From Neonectria sp. B-13 (Eukaryota > Ascomycota > Sordariomycetes > Hypocreales > Nectriaceae): a stretch of 64,000 nucleotides of DNA. The notes below the pieces were generated by a model. It saw only the letters and a list, made by a program, of their open reading frames with translations, had not been told where the DNA came from and ran no database searches. The number at the start of each line of letters is the position of its first letter. Position 1 is the stretch's first letter. Below are positions 47,048 to 57,364 of this stretch, piece after piece. The DNA lies in NCBI GenBank assembly GCA_002682825.1, contig NOKP01000002.1, positions 1,927,132-1,991,131 on the forward strand. Reading direction: 5' to 3'. The position numbers and the translations under genes were made by a program.

Positions 47048-47979
47048 GACTTGCGCACCTGATCGTTAGAGCTCTCCGAACTGGATGGACTGTTGGTAAA
47101 GCTCAGTTTCGGTGTTGAAGCGAGGACAAGTAAATCGTCTTCCTTGATATGGTTGGCTGGAGACATGGGGCTGGAGGAGTCGCCTTCTGAGGGACAACGC
47201 TTCTTGGCTTCTGAGACAGAGCCCTCGTCGTCATCGGACCGTTTCCTCTTGCGCACCTGGTCGCTTGAGCTCTCTGAGCTGGAAGGATTGCTGGTAACGA
47301 CTTTCCCTGACAGAGGGGAAACAACGAAGGATGGGGATACGGGACTGTTTTCCTTGGCTTGGTGGACTGGGGATGCGGAGCCAGATTGGCGGGGAGATCC
47401 CTTGCCGTTTGTGATATCGCTTGAGCCACTGCTGGAACATGACTCCGCTCTGTTCCTGGCAGAACTGGGAGCGGCAGAGGTGGAAGCGGCAAGGATAGGA
47501 GCGGTAGGACCAGAGGAAATAGAAGGATTGAGAGAGTGAACAGGAGAGCGTTTACCGTTGGTGGTGTCGCTTGAGCTATCGCTGGAGTTGGAATCCGGCT
47601 TGTTCTTGGTAGGATCAAAGGTATAACCCGACGCCTCGTAAATCGACGCCTCTTCTTCGGTATATCCACTCCAGTCCGCCCAGCCTCCGATACCCGCCCT
47701 TCCTGCAAGGCTTGGATCGTCGAAGACGCTACGATCGCGTCGGAGTTCGGATTCGTGACTTTTGGTACTCGTAGCACTGAAGTCCTCGTCCTCGCGCACT
47801 TTCTGGAGCACCTCGACGTAAGTGATGTTCTCAGGATCTTTGGTCAGAGCATCGATAGGCTGGCCTCGGTCGTCGAGACCTTTCATCAGAGGGGGAGCAT
47901 TCTGGAGTTTTGATCGGGTTCGGGTTTGCCTGATCGGTTGGGTTGGCGTCATCTTCTTAGATTTTTTTGCTTGAGACAT
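46393..47979 (-). CDS. Acidic low-complexity protein of unknown function
   Basis: Exons are 47979-46811 and 46762-46393, split by a 48-bp intron (GTAAGT donor, TGGTAG acceptor, phase 2), giving 512 residues. The N-terminus is basic (KKSKKMTPTQPIRQTRTRS), followed by GLDDRGQPIDALTKDPENI and ASIYEASGYTFDP. A long Ser/Asp/Glu-rich disordered middle has repeated SSSESSSDQVRKRKRSDD-like units and an almost pure Asp/Asn run of about 28 residues coded by a GAC microsatellite. The C-terminal 120 residues appear folded, with Trp/Tyr/His and four Cys (DCAIVHGCRLGPYCHECHAK), perhaps a small metal site, then RYFRVQEEIEIALENPETY. Not recognised. Basic motifs suggest a nuclear protein; this is inference. 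Confidence 0.72.
46967..47046. repeat. GTC/GTT trinucleotide microsatellite inside a CDS
   Basis: About 25 near-perfect triplets (GAC/AAC on the coding minus strand) encode the Asp/Asn run of the acidic protein. Slippage would add or remove whole residues without frameshift. Confidence 0.95.
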
Positions 47980-49088
47980 ATCGAAGAGATGTGTTGAATC
48001 GAGCTGGGAAAACTGGTTAATAATGAGAGGAGGGATGACTTGTGATGGGTAGCGGGTTGCTTCATTTGAGTCACGATGAATGGTAGGGGGGAAGAAATAT
48101 ATACTCTTAAGACTGGGACTCTACAGATATTTTGAAAGGGCATTCTGATTTTCACAATCGAGTGTTTATATGTTTGACAAAGACTGATACTGAACAAGTG
48201 ATAATGCAAACAAAGGTGGATCGTTGCTTTTGAACACGTCTGCAGCCACTGACAATGGCCAGGATAAAGAAAACCAGTTGGTATGAAAAGGGCTTGTTAT
48301 TGGTGTAATTACAAAGATGTTTAGTTCTTGCCTTTGTCTTGATTGGAGATCACATTTTAGCTTGATGATGATTCACGAACGTCATCCTACTGGAGATAGA
48401 AAACTGAACGGGTCGAGGATAGTGTAGTGCTATGAGAGACTGTTGAGTTGAACCTGATAGGACTGATACTAGATTGAGAACAGCCGCCATGGGAGTGTTT
48501 GCGTTCTGAAACTGGCTCCGAGATGGCGTCTTCAACGATTTGATTTAGACACCGCTCGTCTAGGTGAGCTGAAGATTGGCGATGGAGCACTTAGGTAATA
48601 AGGGTGTTGATTAGTCACTTTTTGAAGAAAGTAATACAAAGAATTATTGTTAATAAAACAGACAAGCAGGCCTACGTTACTGTCTATCCATCGTGAATAG
48701 AAATGTTGTGCCTTCCCGGGTCAATCACACTCTTCAGCAGGCATGCATGTCTACTAGTACTTACAGTGAGGCGTGCTGGTGTCTCCCCGCAATCCACTCT
48801 AGGCACCGTGGGCCTATGCCGCTATCCCAATATGGGCTAGAGCCGGCTTGGTGCGTCATCAGCAAACCAGTCACAAGACCGCTAAGCTGACTGGTCCCAA
48901 AGCGGTAGGTGAGCTAATGGTACCTTGCGGCAGCCGGCCAAAGCTCTCTCCGATCAGCGCTTCTACCTTGCACCCTACATCAACACGAACAACAACATCT
49001 CCGTCTGCCTGTTTCCTCATCACCCCCGCCAGTATTTCGAGTTCAATTACCTCCCCTAAAGACCACCAGCCCAGCGTTACCATCCACC
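47980..49088. other. Divergent promoter region, acidic protein and lap1
   Basis: 1.1 kb without a recognised gene. Relatively AT-rich in 48.1-48.7 kb. C-rich leader just before the aminopeptidase start. Confidence 0.6.
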
Positions 49089-50434
49089 ATGAAGTTCTCG
49101 CAAGCTTCTCTCCTGGCGGCCTGCGTCCCCGCCATCTCGGCCCGCTTCCTTGAGACGGCCGAGACCAATAACGTCATCCTCCACCCCGAGCAGACCTACC
49201 TGATTGAGACCGCCCCCGGCAAGACGCAATGGGTCACCGAGGATGAGAAGTGGGAGCTGCGTCGTGTATGTATTCCTGGCTTCTGATTACTGACTGCCTA
49301 CTAATGCTTTCTGTCGTGTAGAATGGCCAGCGCTTCATGGACATCACCGACACCCAGGCTCTCGGCGCTACCGCCAAGACCCGAGCCACCGTCACTTTCC
49401 CCAAGAAGTGCACCAAGCAGGATGAGGTCGCTCCTCTTTTCAAGAACCTCGACAAGGCCAACATGAAGGTCAACCTCGAGAAGCTGACCAGCTTCCACAC
49501 CCGATACTACAAGTCCGAGTACGGCCTGCAGTCCTCTGACTGGGTCCTTGAGAAGGTCAACGCTATCATCAAGGAGGCTGGTGCTGATAGCACCGTCTTC
49601 GCCGAGAGCTTCCCTCATACTTGGCAGCAGCACTCTGTCATCGCCACCATCCCTGGCCAGTCCAACAAGACTGTTGTCATTGGCGCTCACCAGGACTCCA
49701 TTAACCTCTTTCTGCCCTCCATCCTCGCTGCCCCCGGCGCTGACGACGATGGAAGCGGTTCCGTGACCACCCTGGAGGTGTTCCGTGCACTCCTCAACTC
49801 TAAGGATGTCGTTGAAGGCAACGCGCCTAACACCATCGAGTTCCACTGGTATAGGTAATGGTCCCCGAAATGATCGTCAAGAAAGAATGTAAACTAACCT
49901 CGTAATAATTCAGTGCCGAGGAGGGCGGTCTGCTTGGATCACAGGCCATTTTCCAGTCCTACGAGGCTACAAACCGGGACGTCAAGGCGATGCTTCAGCA
50001 GGACATGACTGGGTTCGTCCAGAAGACCCTTGATGCCGGCGAGCCTGAGAGCGTCGGCGTCATCACCGACTTCGTTGACCCCGGCTTGACTACGTTCATC
50101 AAGACCGTTGTTGAGGAGGTTCGTCCCCCTAGCCTCTATAGTCGGTCTCACAAACTAACTCGTGCAGTACTGCAACATCCCTTGGGTTGAGACCAAGTGT
50201 GGTTACGCCTGCTCCGACCACGCCTCTGCCTCCAAGGCCGGCTATCCTTCCGCCTTCGTCATCGAGTCTGCCTTTGAGTTCTCCGACCCCCACATCCACA
50301 CCACCGAGGACAAGATTAAGTACCTCTCCTTCGACCACATGCTTGAGCACGCTCGCATGACCCTCGGCCTCGTTTATGAGCTCGGCTTCTACGAGTTCGA
50401 AGATGAGTCCAAGGAGGCGTGGAGTGACCTGTAG
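49089..50434 (+). CDS. lap1: Secreted M28 leucine aminopeptidase
   Basis: Extracellular zinc exopeptidase releasing N-terminal residues from peptides. Exons are 49089-49265, 49322-49854, 49914-50118 and 50168-50434, giving 393 residues. Signal peptide [18 protein letters not shown], then a propeptide ([20 protein letters not shown]), then the M28E catalytic domain. Zinc and catalytic positions are all seen: VVIGAHQDS (His), [11 protein letters not shown] (bridging Asp), the Glu pair in [19 protein letters not shown] (Asp) and [10 protein letters not shown] (His). Cysteines in KCGYACSDH probably form the usual disulfide. The intact active site and normal length indicate a working enzyme. Nutritional or host-protein degradation is inferred. 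Confidence 0.93.
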
Positions 50435-50887
50435 GCAGGCATTGACGATTGAATGCGTGTTATGATCTGGTTGCTTGTTGGTTGAAGGCGAATGAGTTTG
50501 GTAGAATGGATTTGATAAATTGGATATGTTACTGCTGCTTTTGTACACGATGCTGCTTAGAATTACTTAGAAGGCATGCCCTTTAACCTATAAATCCGTC
50601 TATGTGATAATCCTTGATTCTACGACTGGGATTAAGTAGATACCATGAACAGTTTGGTGTTGAACAGAGGGGTATGCCTCTCTTCCCTGACCACAGTGTT
50701 GTCCCAACTGGTGGGCGCATTTCTTGATAGATTGGGTATCATTTCGTCCAAGTCTGATCTGACCTTGAATACACTATCCTTTGTCTCTATGATTATGAAT
50801 ACTCGTTATCCCCAGCGCCGTTTACAGATACAATCCCCAAATAAACAATGCTTTTAACCCTTGGCCCAAATGCTCATTCAAGTTAGC
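50435..50887. other. Convergent intergenic region, lap1 to naf1
   Basis: 3' ends of both genes. The frame at 50645-50857 is short and unrecognised. Confidence 0.6.
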
Positions 50888-52639
50888 TTACTGGCCCTGG
50901 CCGTTGGGAGGCTGAGGCGGTGTCCACGGCGACTGGCCGTTCTGGGCCTGCATCTGGGACATCAACGCAGCAAAGAAGGCCGGGTTGACAAAGGCACCGC
51001 CGGGCGCGGCCTGTTGGCCCTGAGCAGGCCAGCCCGGAGGCGGCGGGGGAGCAGCAGGGCCACCAGCGCTGGGGGCGGGCGGTTGAGGCCAGCCGGGCAG
51101 CTGGAAGCCGAAGTTTGGCATCGCGGGCGCGGCGCCTTGGACGGGAGCTGGGTTGCCGCCCCATTGGGCCTGGGGAGCGGGAGGTTGCTGTTGGTTGACT
51201 TGAGGGGGGAGGGAGTAGCCATCTCGGGGCTGTCCGAAGCCTCCCCGGTCTCCGCGACCCCCGCGACCTCCGCGGCCTCTACCTCCTCGTCCTCGGGAGT
51301 CTCCACGTCCTCTGGAGTCTCCACGCCGGCCTCCTCGCTGGAAACTGCGGCCAGCCGGCGGCTCGTATGTCTCGTTGGATACCGGCCCGCTGCCGTAGCC
51401 CGGCGGGCGCGCGAGCGGCTTGTAAGGACCATCCTCGTCATCGTCGTAGTTCAGGCCGCCGTCCGGTCGGACCTCTTGCCTCAGGGGGTGAGGCTCCTTG
51501 CCTCCCTTCCCGTTCTTCCACTTGTCCTTCTTCTTCTGCTTGATGGCTCGCTTGTACTCGGCCTCCTTCTCATCATCTGAGAACTCCATCTCGTCATCGC
51601 CGACTTCTTCATCGTGGAGGTTACTGGCGTCGGATCCCTTCAGGTTCTTTAGGGGTTCGGTGAAGACGAAGCTTGCATGTTCGACCGGGTAGAACACCTT
51701 AGTTCCGACCTCCAGGCCAAGCCCCTTTATCTCTTCTTCGGAAGAGAAGCGAACAGTGTACAAGGGCTGCAGAACCTTGCCAATCGTCTCTGCGACAGCA
51801 CCAATGACAACTCGCTCAGCGGTGCAGAGCACAGAGCCTGAGTCAAGTACTTGGTATTCTCCAGGAGTGATGGCTTTGACAAGCATGATGTTCTCCACAA
51901 TGTGCTCAATGGCTCCTAACTCTTCAACCTTCATCTCCGGTGTAATTATGACATCGGGTTTTGTGACTGTCTCGTCGACAATCTCATTTTTGGTGCGGAC
52001 TTGTGCAGAGCTGGAGCCCTTGCCCCCCTTGTCGCCTTCGTCGTCAGATCCTCCCTCGGCCTGCATTAGGAGTCGCGCAGTCTCCTCCACGCCCAAGAGC
52101 TCGTATCCTTCGTTGTCGGAGTCATCATCTGAAGAAGAGTCGGAGCTACTTGATTCTGACGAGGACTCGTAGGGTGAAGAGTCAACCTCCCATTGTGGGT
52201 TCTCTGCTTCGTCGTTCTGAAGATCCGCGGGTGGTGGGTTGGCCTCTGGCTGTCCTGCGACGGGGGCTTCGAGTCCACCGAGGGCAGCCTCAAGTGCGCC
52301 AGTAAGAGAAGGCGGGCTTTCGGGCTGATCGACGACCATTGATTCGGGCTGATCAGCAGGGGTTGGTTGAGTGTCGGTAGGGTTGATTTCCTGGGTGGCG
52401 GCATTTTGTGTCTGTTCGGTGTTCACATTCGCAGGCGCGTCGGTCATCTCTGTGCTCTCGACGGTCGTATTCGCAGGTGCGTCGGTCATCTCCATGCTTT
52501 CAACAGGCGCATTCGGAGGTGCGTCGATCATCTCGGTGCCTTCGACGCTTGCTGCAGCAATGAGGAGGTCGGCGGGGAGAGGCGGAAGGGTCTCGTTGGG
52601 CTTAGCCTGGCCTAGGCCAGGAATCTGGAAGCCTGACAT
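50888..52639 (-). CDS. naf1: H/ACA snoRNP assembly factor Naf1
   Basis: Nuclear factor that replaces Gar1 during H/ACA ribonucleoprotein assembly by binding Cbf5 and RNA polymerase II. Intronless, 583 residues. The N-terminus contains repeated near-identical units (VESTEMTDAPANTTVESTEM type; three copies) and acidic stretches (SSESSSSDSSSDDDSDNEG). The Gar1/Naf1 core runs roughly from residue 235 to 340: EELGAIEHIVENIMLVKAI, YQVLDSGSVLCTAERVVIGA, ETIGKVLQPLYTVRFSSEEE and KVFYPVEHASFVFTEPLKNL. After it come GSDASNLHDEEV, a Lys-rich segment, an RGG-type domain (SRGRGGRGRGGRGG) and a Pro/Gln/Gly-rich tail. Size and layout match fungal Naf1. Confidence 0.9.
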   Translation of the reverse strand: MSGFQIPGLGQAKPNETLPPLPADLLIAAASVEGTEMIDAPPNAPVESMEMTDAPANTTVESTEMTDAPANVNTEQTQNAATQEINPTDTQPTPADQPESMVVDQPESPPSLTGALEAALGGLEAPVAGQPEANPPPADLQNDEAENPQWEVDSSPYESSSESSSSDSSSDDDSDNEGYELLGVEETARLLMQAEGGSDDEGDKGGKGSSSAQVRTKNEIVDETVTKPDVIITPEMKVEELGAIEHIVENIMLVKAITPGEYQVLDSGSVLCTAERVVIGAVAETIGKVLQPLYTVRFSSEEEIKGLGLEVGTKVFYPVEHASFVFTEPLKNLKGSDASNLHDEEVGDDEMEFSDDEKEAEYKRAIKQKKKDKWKNGKGGKEPHPLRQEVRPDGGLNYDDDEDGPYKPLARPPGYGSGPVSNETYEPPAGRSFQRGGRRGDSRGRGDSRGRGGRGRGGRGGRGDRGGFGQPRDGYSLPPQVNQQQPPAPQAQWGGNPAPVQGAAPAMPNFGFQLPGWPQPPAPSAGGPAAPPPPPGWPAQGQQAAPGGAFVNPAFFAALMSQMQAQNGQSPWTPPQPPNGQGQ

Positions 52640-53164
52640 ATTCGTAGCGAAATGGTGTTTTCGTCGTCCGGAGGAATAGGTTGGATCGAGTCGCAGTGGA
52701 CGAGGGCGAAACCCAGACGGGAGAGCTAGAAGAGGCCGGGAGGTTCCAGTAGAGTGGTTTTGAGATAGTCCGAGTGAGATTATAGTAGATAAGAGGGCAT
52801 GGGAACTGAGTTAAGAAACGGCGATCTTGAGCGCCTTGGGAAGGTTTCTTGGAAGGAAGAGTTGAGCAGCGAAAACTGGCTGTCGCAAGAAGACCCTGGG
52901 AACTGGGGCCCAGTCAGAAAAAAATCAAGGTGAGCGATAAGCGGTGGATCCTCGGCGGCCAGTTGCAGCTAGTGGCTTATCACCCCACCATGCTCACCGA
53001 GGCCTCACCTGCCTCCCACCGACGCCGAACGGAGCTAAGGAGCTAGGGAGCTGGTGCAAGGGTGCCACCCGTGTCCCCCAACTGTTGAAAGCAGCCCACC
53101 ACGACAGCAGCATTCCAGACTTTGCAACTCTCGCGACTCTCGCAGCTCTCCCAAGTCGTCAACA
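52640..53164. other. Divergent promoter region, naf1 and alg9
   Basis: 0.5 kb between the two starts. No separate gene is seen. Confidence 0.6.
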
Positions 53165-55164
53165 ATGGCCCCGACAACAGCGCCCCAGGGGCGTGAGTTT
53201 GTGCATCCGGCTGCGAGCCACGCTAAGAAGAAGTGCGATCCTTTCCCTTCCGTCCGTCTTGAAGCTTGAAGCTATCGCTGACCTATTGCTGCCCCAACAC
53301 AGAGCCCCCAGCGCCTATGGCATCCAGCCCATATCTGCCTTTTACTGGTTCCTCGCCGCCGGCTTTGTTTCCGCCTGGTTCGCTCCGATCCAAGACTGCG
53401 ACGAGACCTTCAACTACTGGGAGCCGACGCACTATCTCTCCCATGGCTACGGACTCCAGACGTGGGAGTATTCTCCCGACTTTGCCATCCGAAGCTGGCT
53501 CTACGTTGGGCTGCATGCCATTGTTGGGAACGTGCGGAGACTGCTCCCCCATGCCACCAAGGTTTGTGCGCTTGGGTCTTGGATATTGTACACTTCAATT
53601 GACCTGTGGAATACTAGGTTGGCGAGTTCTACTTCGTCCGCATTGGATTGGCCTTCGTCTGTGCCCTGTGCCAGACCATCTTGTTCATGGTCACTAGCAC
53701 GACCCTCAACAGTCGCATCGGCATCTTTTTCCTCATTGCTACCATCGCGAGCCCTGGAAACTTCCACGCAAGCACGGCATTCCTGCCCTCCAGCTTTGCC
53801 ATGTACATGGTCACCCTTGGAGCTGCCGCGTTCATGAACTGGCGGGGTGGGTTGAAGACCACCATGGGTATGTTCTGGTTCGCCACAGCAGGCATCCTTG
53901 GATGGCCTTTTGCGGCAGCACTTTGCGCACCGTACCTTCTTGAGGAGGGTGTTCTTGCAATCTTCAGCGACAAGAACGCTTTCATTGAGGCGTTCCTTCG
54001 GGTCTTTCGAGGTTCTTTATCGGTAGTTGTCTTATTGGTGAGTTGCCTCTCGTGTGTTTCTTTAGTCCTTGCTCTGACCAGCCTTAGTTCATGGACTTCG
54101 TTATCAACCTCTTCTTTTACAAGAAAATCGAGATTGTGACCTGGAACATCATCAAGTACAACATTTTCTCGTCGAATGGCGGCCCTGAGCTGTATGGCAC
54201 CGAACCCTGGACCTTCTACTTCAAGAACTTGGTCTTGAATTTTAACATCTGGTTCATCCTAGCCCTTCTTGCCTTGCCGCTCTTCATCCTCCAGAAGATC
54301 TTTTCCCCATCCAGCCAAGGTGTTAAATCCGGATTGAGGACTGTCGTCTTCGTTTCTCCGTTCTACATGTGGCTTGCCATCTTCACCCTGCAACCCCACA
54401 AAGAAGAGAGGTTCATGTACCCGGCGTATCCCTTCCTCGCCCTCAATGCTTCGATCTCGCTTCATATGATCTTGACGGCCCTCGGCAGCTCCGACCCCAA
54501 GACATTGATTGGAAAAATCCCAGCCAAGTTGAAGCTTACAGTTGTTGCACTCGTCATGCTTTTGTCTCTGGACGTTGCAGTTCTCCGCATCTACGGTGTT
54601 TACTCCGCGTATTCCGCCCCCTTGAAGATCTACGCTCCGCTTTGGGACACCGAAAGTACACAAGTCATTGGCCAAACCGAGGATTCAGTCTGCTTTGCCA
54701 AGGAATGGTATCGCTTTCCATCATCCTACTTCCTTCCACGGGAAATGCACGCGAAGTTCGTTCGCTCTGAGTTCCGAGGCTTGTTGCCTGGTGAATTCGC
54801 AGAGGCCGAGACCGGGTTCGGCTTCTGGAGCGGCACTTGGATGCCCACGAATGGCATGAATGGCAATAATGAAGAGGATTTGGGCAAGTACACTGATCTG
54901 CGTTTTTGCCAATTCCTAGTGGACACGCAGTATCCTGAGCGAACCGACCCGCTGCCGCCTAATGAGCCTGATTACATCGCAGACGATGTGAACTGGGAAA
55001 TTGTGCGATGCGAGCCGTTCCTCGATGCCGCTAGTACTCACCTCGTCGCAAGAGCTCTGTATGTTCCCGATCTGAGCTTTATTCCCGACAAATATAGAAG
55101 AAAATGGGGCCGCCATTGTCTGTTGCAACGGAGGAAGCAGCCGGAGGTGCCGGTGGAGGAATAA
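53165..55164 (+). CDS. alg9: Alg9-type alpha-1,2-mannosyltransferase (GT22)
   Basis: ER-membrane enzyme adding the seventh and ninth mannose to the dolichol-linked N-glycan precursor. Exons are 53165-53192, 53305-53561, 53618-54037 and 54088-55164, giving 593 residues. The GT22 signature in the first lumenal loop is intact: IQDCDETFNYWEPTHYLSHG, then GLQTWEYSP. Many hydrophobic helices follow (for example VVALVMLLSLDVAVLRIY), as does the second family signature HKEERFMYPAYPFLALN and the C-terminal lumenal domain with CFAKEWYRFPSSYFLP. The first exon is only 28 bp, and its downstream acceptor (ACAGAG at 53304) is the one that keeps frame. A GAAG acceptor near 53272 would add 11 residues, so the extreme N-terminus is uncertain. 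Its stop lies 94 bp from the first cluster gene. Confidence 0.92.
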
Positions 55165-55258
55165 ACAAAAACTTGGCGAGGCAAATTTCCTTTCTTTAGA
55201 TCAATGTACGTTATCACATGAGATAGAAGAATGACGAGATGGTTTGAAATCCAGGGAG

Positions 55259-56796
55259 CTAAACTGCTTCCTGTTTGGTCTTCCATTCCAGATGTTCAAG
55301 GCACTGAATGGCCACCAGCAGTGTATGTTTTGGCCTCATTCCGTCTTGGTCGAACACCAACTCAACTCCCACAGCGCTCGGCAGCTGTGTGAAGTATATC
55401 CAACAGCTCCTACGACCTATGAGTTCGGACAACGTCAGTGACAACTATTCTATGCCGTAGCCGTGGGTTCTGTACTGACCTTGAAGTTGGGGCTGGCCTT
55501 CTGGAAGAGTTCTCTCCACTCGTTCTCCGTCCTCACCTTTGCGTTGTGCATGGTCATGACTGTGACATCACGTCTCCGATACGCCTTGTCCACATGCGGT
55601 TCAAACGTACCCGGACGAGGAGACATAAGCTCATTGAGTAGGATAAAAGAGTTTGGCGACTTTTCCAGAAGAGGAAGGAAGACTCGCAAGACCATGATGC
55701 AGTCCTCATCGGGGAGATTCCACAAAATCGAGTTCAAAGTGTAGATGTGGGCGTGGTCGGCCTGTCTTTCCTCCACCGTGAAAAGGCCAGCGTCGTCGGG
55801 GAACTTTTGCACTTTGAACAAGACAGAAGGATGACTCTGAGCCAGAAAATGGGAAGCCGGAACAGGGAAACGAGTGATGTCAATGAACTCGTACTGAGTA
55901 TCGCCGTGGCCATCGACGTTGTGAGAGAACCAGTCCTTGAGTAGCTGGTTACCCGGGTCCAGGGCTGTTTAAATCCGTGTCAGTCTACCGCAGTACTCAG
56001 TATAGAGAAAGGTTACTGACAACTTGTGACGCTCTTCATTGCAGCCCCAAACCGGGCGCCCTTCTCGGGATGGTCCTTGTGCCAATCATACATGGATTGA
56101 CCCCATCTTCGTTGAATTAGCTGTGAAAGTTGTCGTTCTGTCTGCACTTACGCGTATTTGAAGGCAGACTGCCCCGCCCAGAATGGGTTTGGCTTCTTCA
56201 GCGAATCTGCAAGATGGGCAGATGCTACCCGGGTCTCGAATAGCCTGGTGTCTGATCAGTTCTGTACATCGTTGTCTATTTGGGGGAGATTACTGAAATC
56301 CGACGAATGCCTTCAACCCTGGGTCAGCCACAAGTTCTTGAGAGATGGACCCATGCCGAAAGCCCTCGTTCACAGGCTCCTGGATTATCTCTCCGCATGC
56401 TGCCAGTCGCAATATTGGCAGCAACTTCTCAGCTGGAATCACAGTCTTCTCGGCAAGCTCCTTCAAGGTCACAGATCCGCTGTGTGGGAGGAGCTCCAGA
56501 ACGCCATGTTCGAGGAGGCAGTACAAGGCACCTCTGTCCCAGTTCGATGCGACAAACTCATGCAATACTTCTTGTGGCCCCCTTAGACTGCGATCTAGTC
56601 TCTCGGTGAGCCCGATGAGCTTGGATTGGCTTCGCTCAATGTCGGATCCGCGGGGGGGATGATTCCAGAGTTCGGTCGCTGGGTGACTGGCGTCATTGGG
56701 AGGACCACGAGACTGCGGGTTTCTCAACAGCTGGGCTAGGACTTCGGATTCCTTGGAAATCTCTTCGGCAATGACGGCAATGTCTCTGGGATCCAT
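55259..56796 (-). CDS. O-methyltransferase-fold protein with degenerate SAM and catalytic motifs
   Basis: Exons are 56796-56294, 56244-56152, 56106-56021, 55964-55476 and 55416-55259, phases exact, giving 442 residues, the normal length of fungal secondary-metabolite OMTs. The N-terminal dimerisation and winged-helix part is ordinary: LKELAEKTVIPAEKLLPILR and GLKAFVGFQLFETRVASAHL. The C-terminal part follows the family closely (LPLLEKSPNSFILLNELMSP, DKAYRRRDVTVMTMHNAKVR). However, the usual glycine-rich SAM loop (VDVGGGxGH) reads IDITRFPVPAS at about 255-265. The catalytic LHDWPDE reads LWNLPDEDC at about 308-316, so the His-Asp pair is replaced by Trp-Asn. There are no stops or frame breaks, so the protein seems kept but unlikely to methylate by the standard mechanism. 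The last exon join (GTACAG donor) is the least certain. Divergent with the flavoprotein gene at 57365. Confidence 0.8.
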
Positions 56797-56911
56797 CTTG
56801 GCTGCTTGCTCGTATTCAGCATCCTACCCAACCAAGTCAAGACCCGGGGGACGGACTCATACGACTTAAGACCAATACATTTGCGACTATTCTCACCCTG
56901 TATACCCTGAA

Positions 56912-56922
56912 TCGCGAGTCGA
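56912..56922. promoter_or_regulatory. TCG(N5)CGA palindrome, AflR-type site
   Basis: TCGCGAGTCGA lies 116 bp upstream of the OMT-like start. TCG(N5)CGA is the known binding consensus of AflR-type Zn(II)2Cys6 cluster activators. A like site occurs in the other divergent promoter at 60787. Confidence 0.45.
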
Positions 56923-56934
56923 GTTCTCTGTATG

Positions 56935-56944
56935 CACGTCGGAA
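56935..56944 (+). repeat. CACGTCGGAA direct repeat, copy 1
   Basis: Ten-base element repeated identically at 57235-57244 within the same divergent promoter. Function unknown. Confidence 0.4.
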
Positions 56945-57234
56945 GCGGAAATCCTTCAGTCTTTATTTGGGTACGCGAGACGGCTCCCGCCCGTCAACAG
57001 AGTGGGGCCGTCGCACTCGGCGTCACCCCCACTGCCAGCCCCGGCCTCCGGGTTCCGAATGCCGGGAACACCAACGAGGGCCGGCTGATGACCACAGGTC
57101 TCATCGTCATGAATTTTGCTGACTCTCGATGACTCTCGCTGACACCCACAGCCCAAATACCGGACGCCGACCGTCTCAGCCCCTCGCTAAGGCCCAAGCC
57201 ACCCGATAATATCTCGGCTGCGCCAATGCTGCAA

Positions 57235-57244
57235 CACGTCGGAA
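57235..57244 (+). repeat. CACGTCGGAA direct repeat, copy 2
   Basis: Second copy, same orientation, 120 bp before the flavoprotein start codon. Confidence 0.4.
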
Positions 57245-57364
57245 AAGGGGGTGTCACTGCATAGGCCGCTATCAAAAGGCCTCGTCACCGCTTATTTTTC
57301 GTTGATTAGAATGCAAGCTGTCATCCAAACCATTCTGCAAGTCGCACATTCCCGACCATTCACA

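Larger units (their letters stand above)
56797..57364. promoter_or_regulatory. Divergent promoter region of the OMT-like and flavoprotein genes
   Basis: 568 bp between start codons. It contains one TCG(N5)CGA palindrome (56912-56922), two copies of CACGTCGGAA exactly 300 bp apart, and a CGG(N3)CCG inverted pair near 57160. Such elements are typical targets of Zn(II)2Cys6 regulators. No such regulator gene is in the window. Confidence 0.5.

Noticed and set aside
50861..51580. Plus-strand 239-residue frame opposite naf1
   Set aside because: It is a shadow of the Gly/Pro/Arg-rich 3' part of naf1.
55450..55821. OMT-like gene ending at the stop at 55450 without a fifth exon
   Set aside because: The C-terminal OMT strand region (QLPSAVGVELVFDQ) is found downstream in the 55416-55259 exon, with matching phase through a GTACAG donor.
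57251..57364. N-terminal extension of the secreted flavoprotein from upstream in-frame starts
   Set aside because: It would place the signal sequence internally; the ATG at 57365 gives a standard secretory N-terminus.
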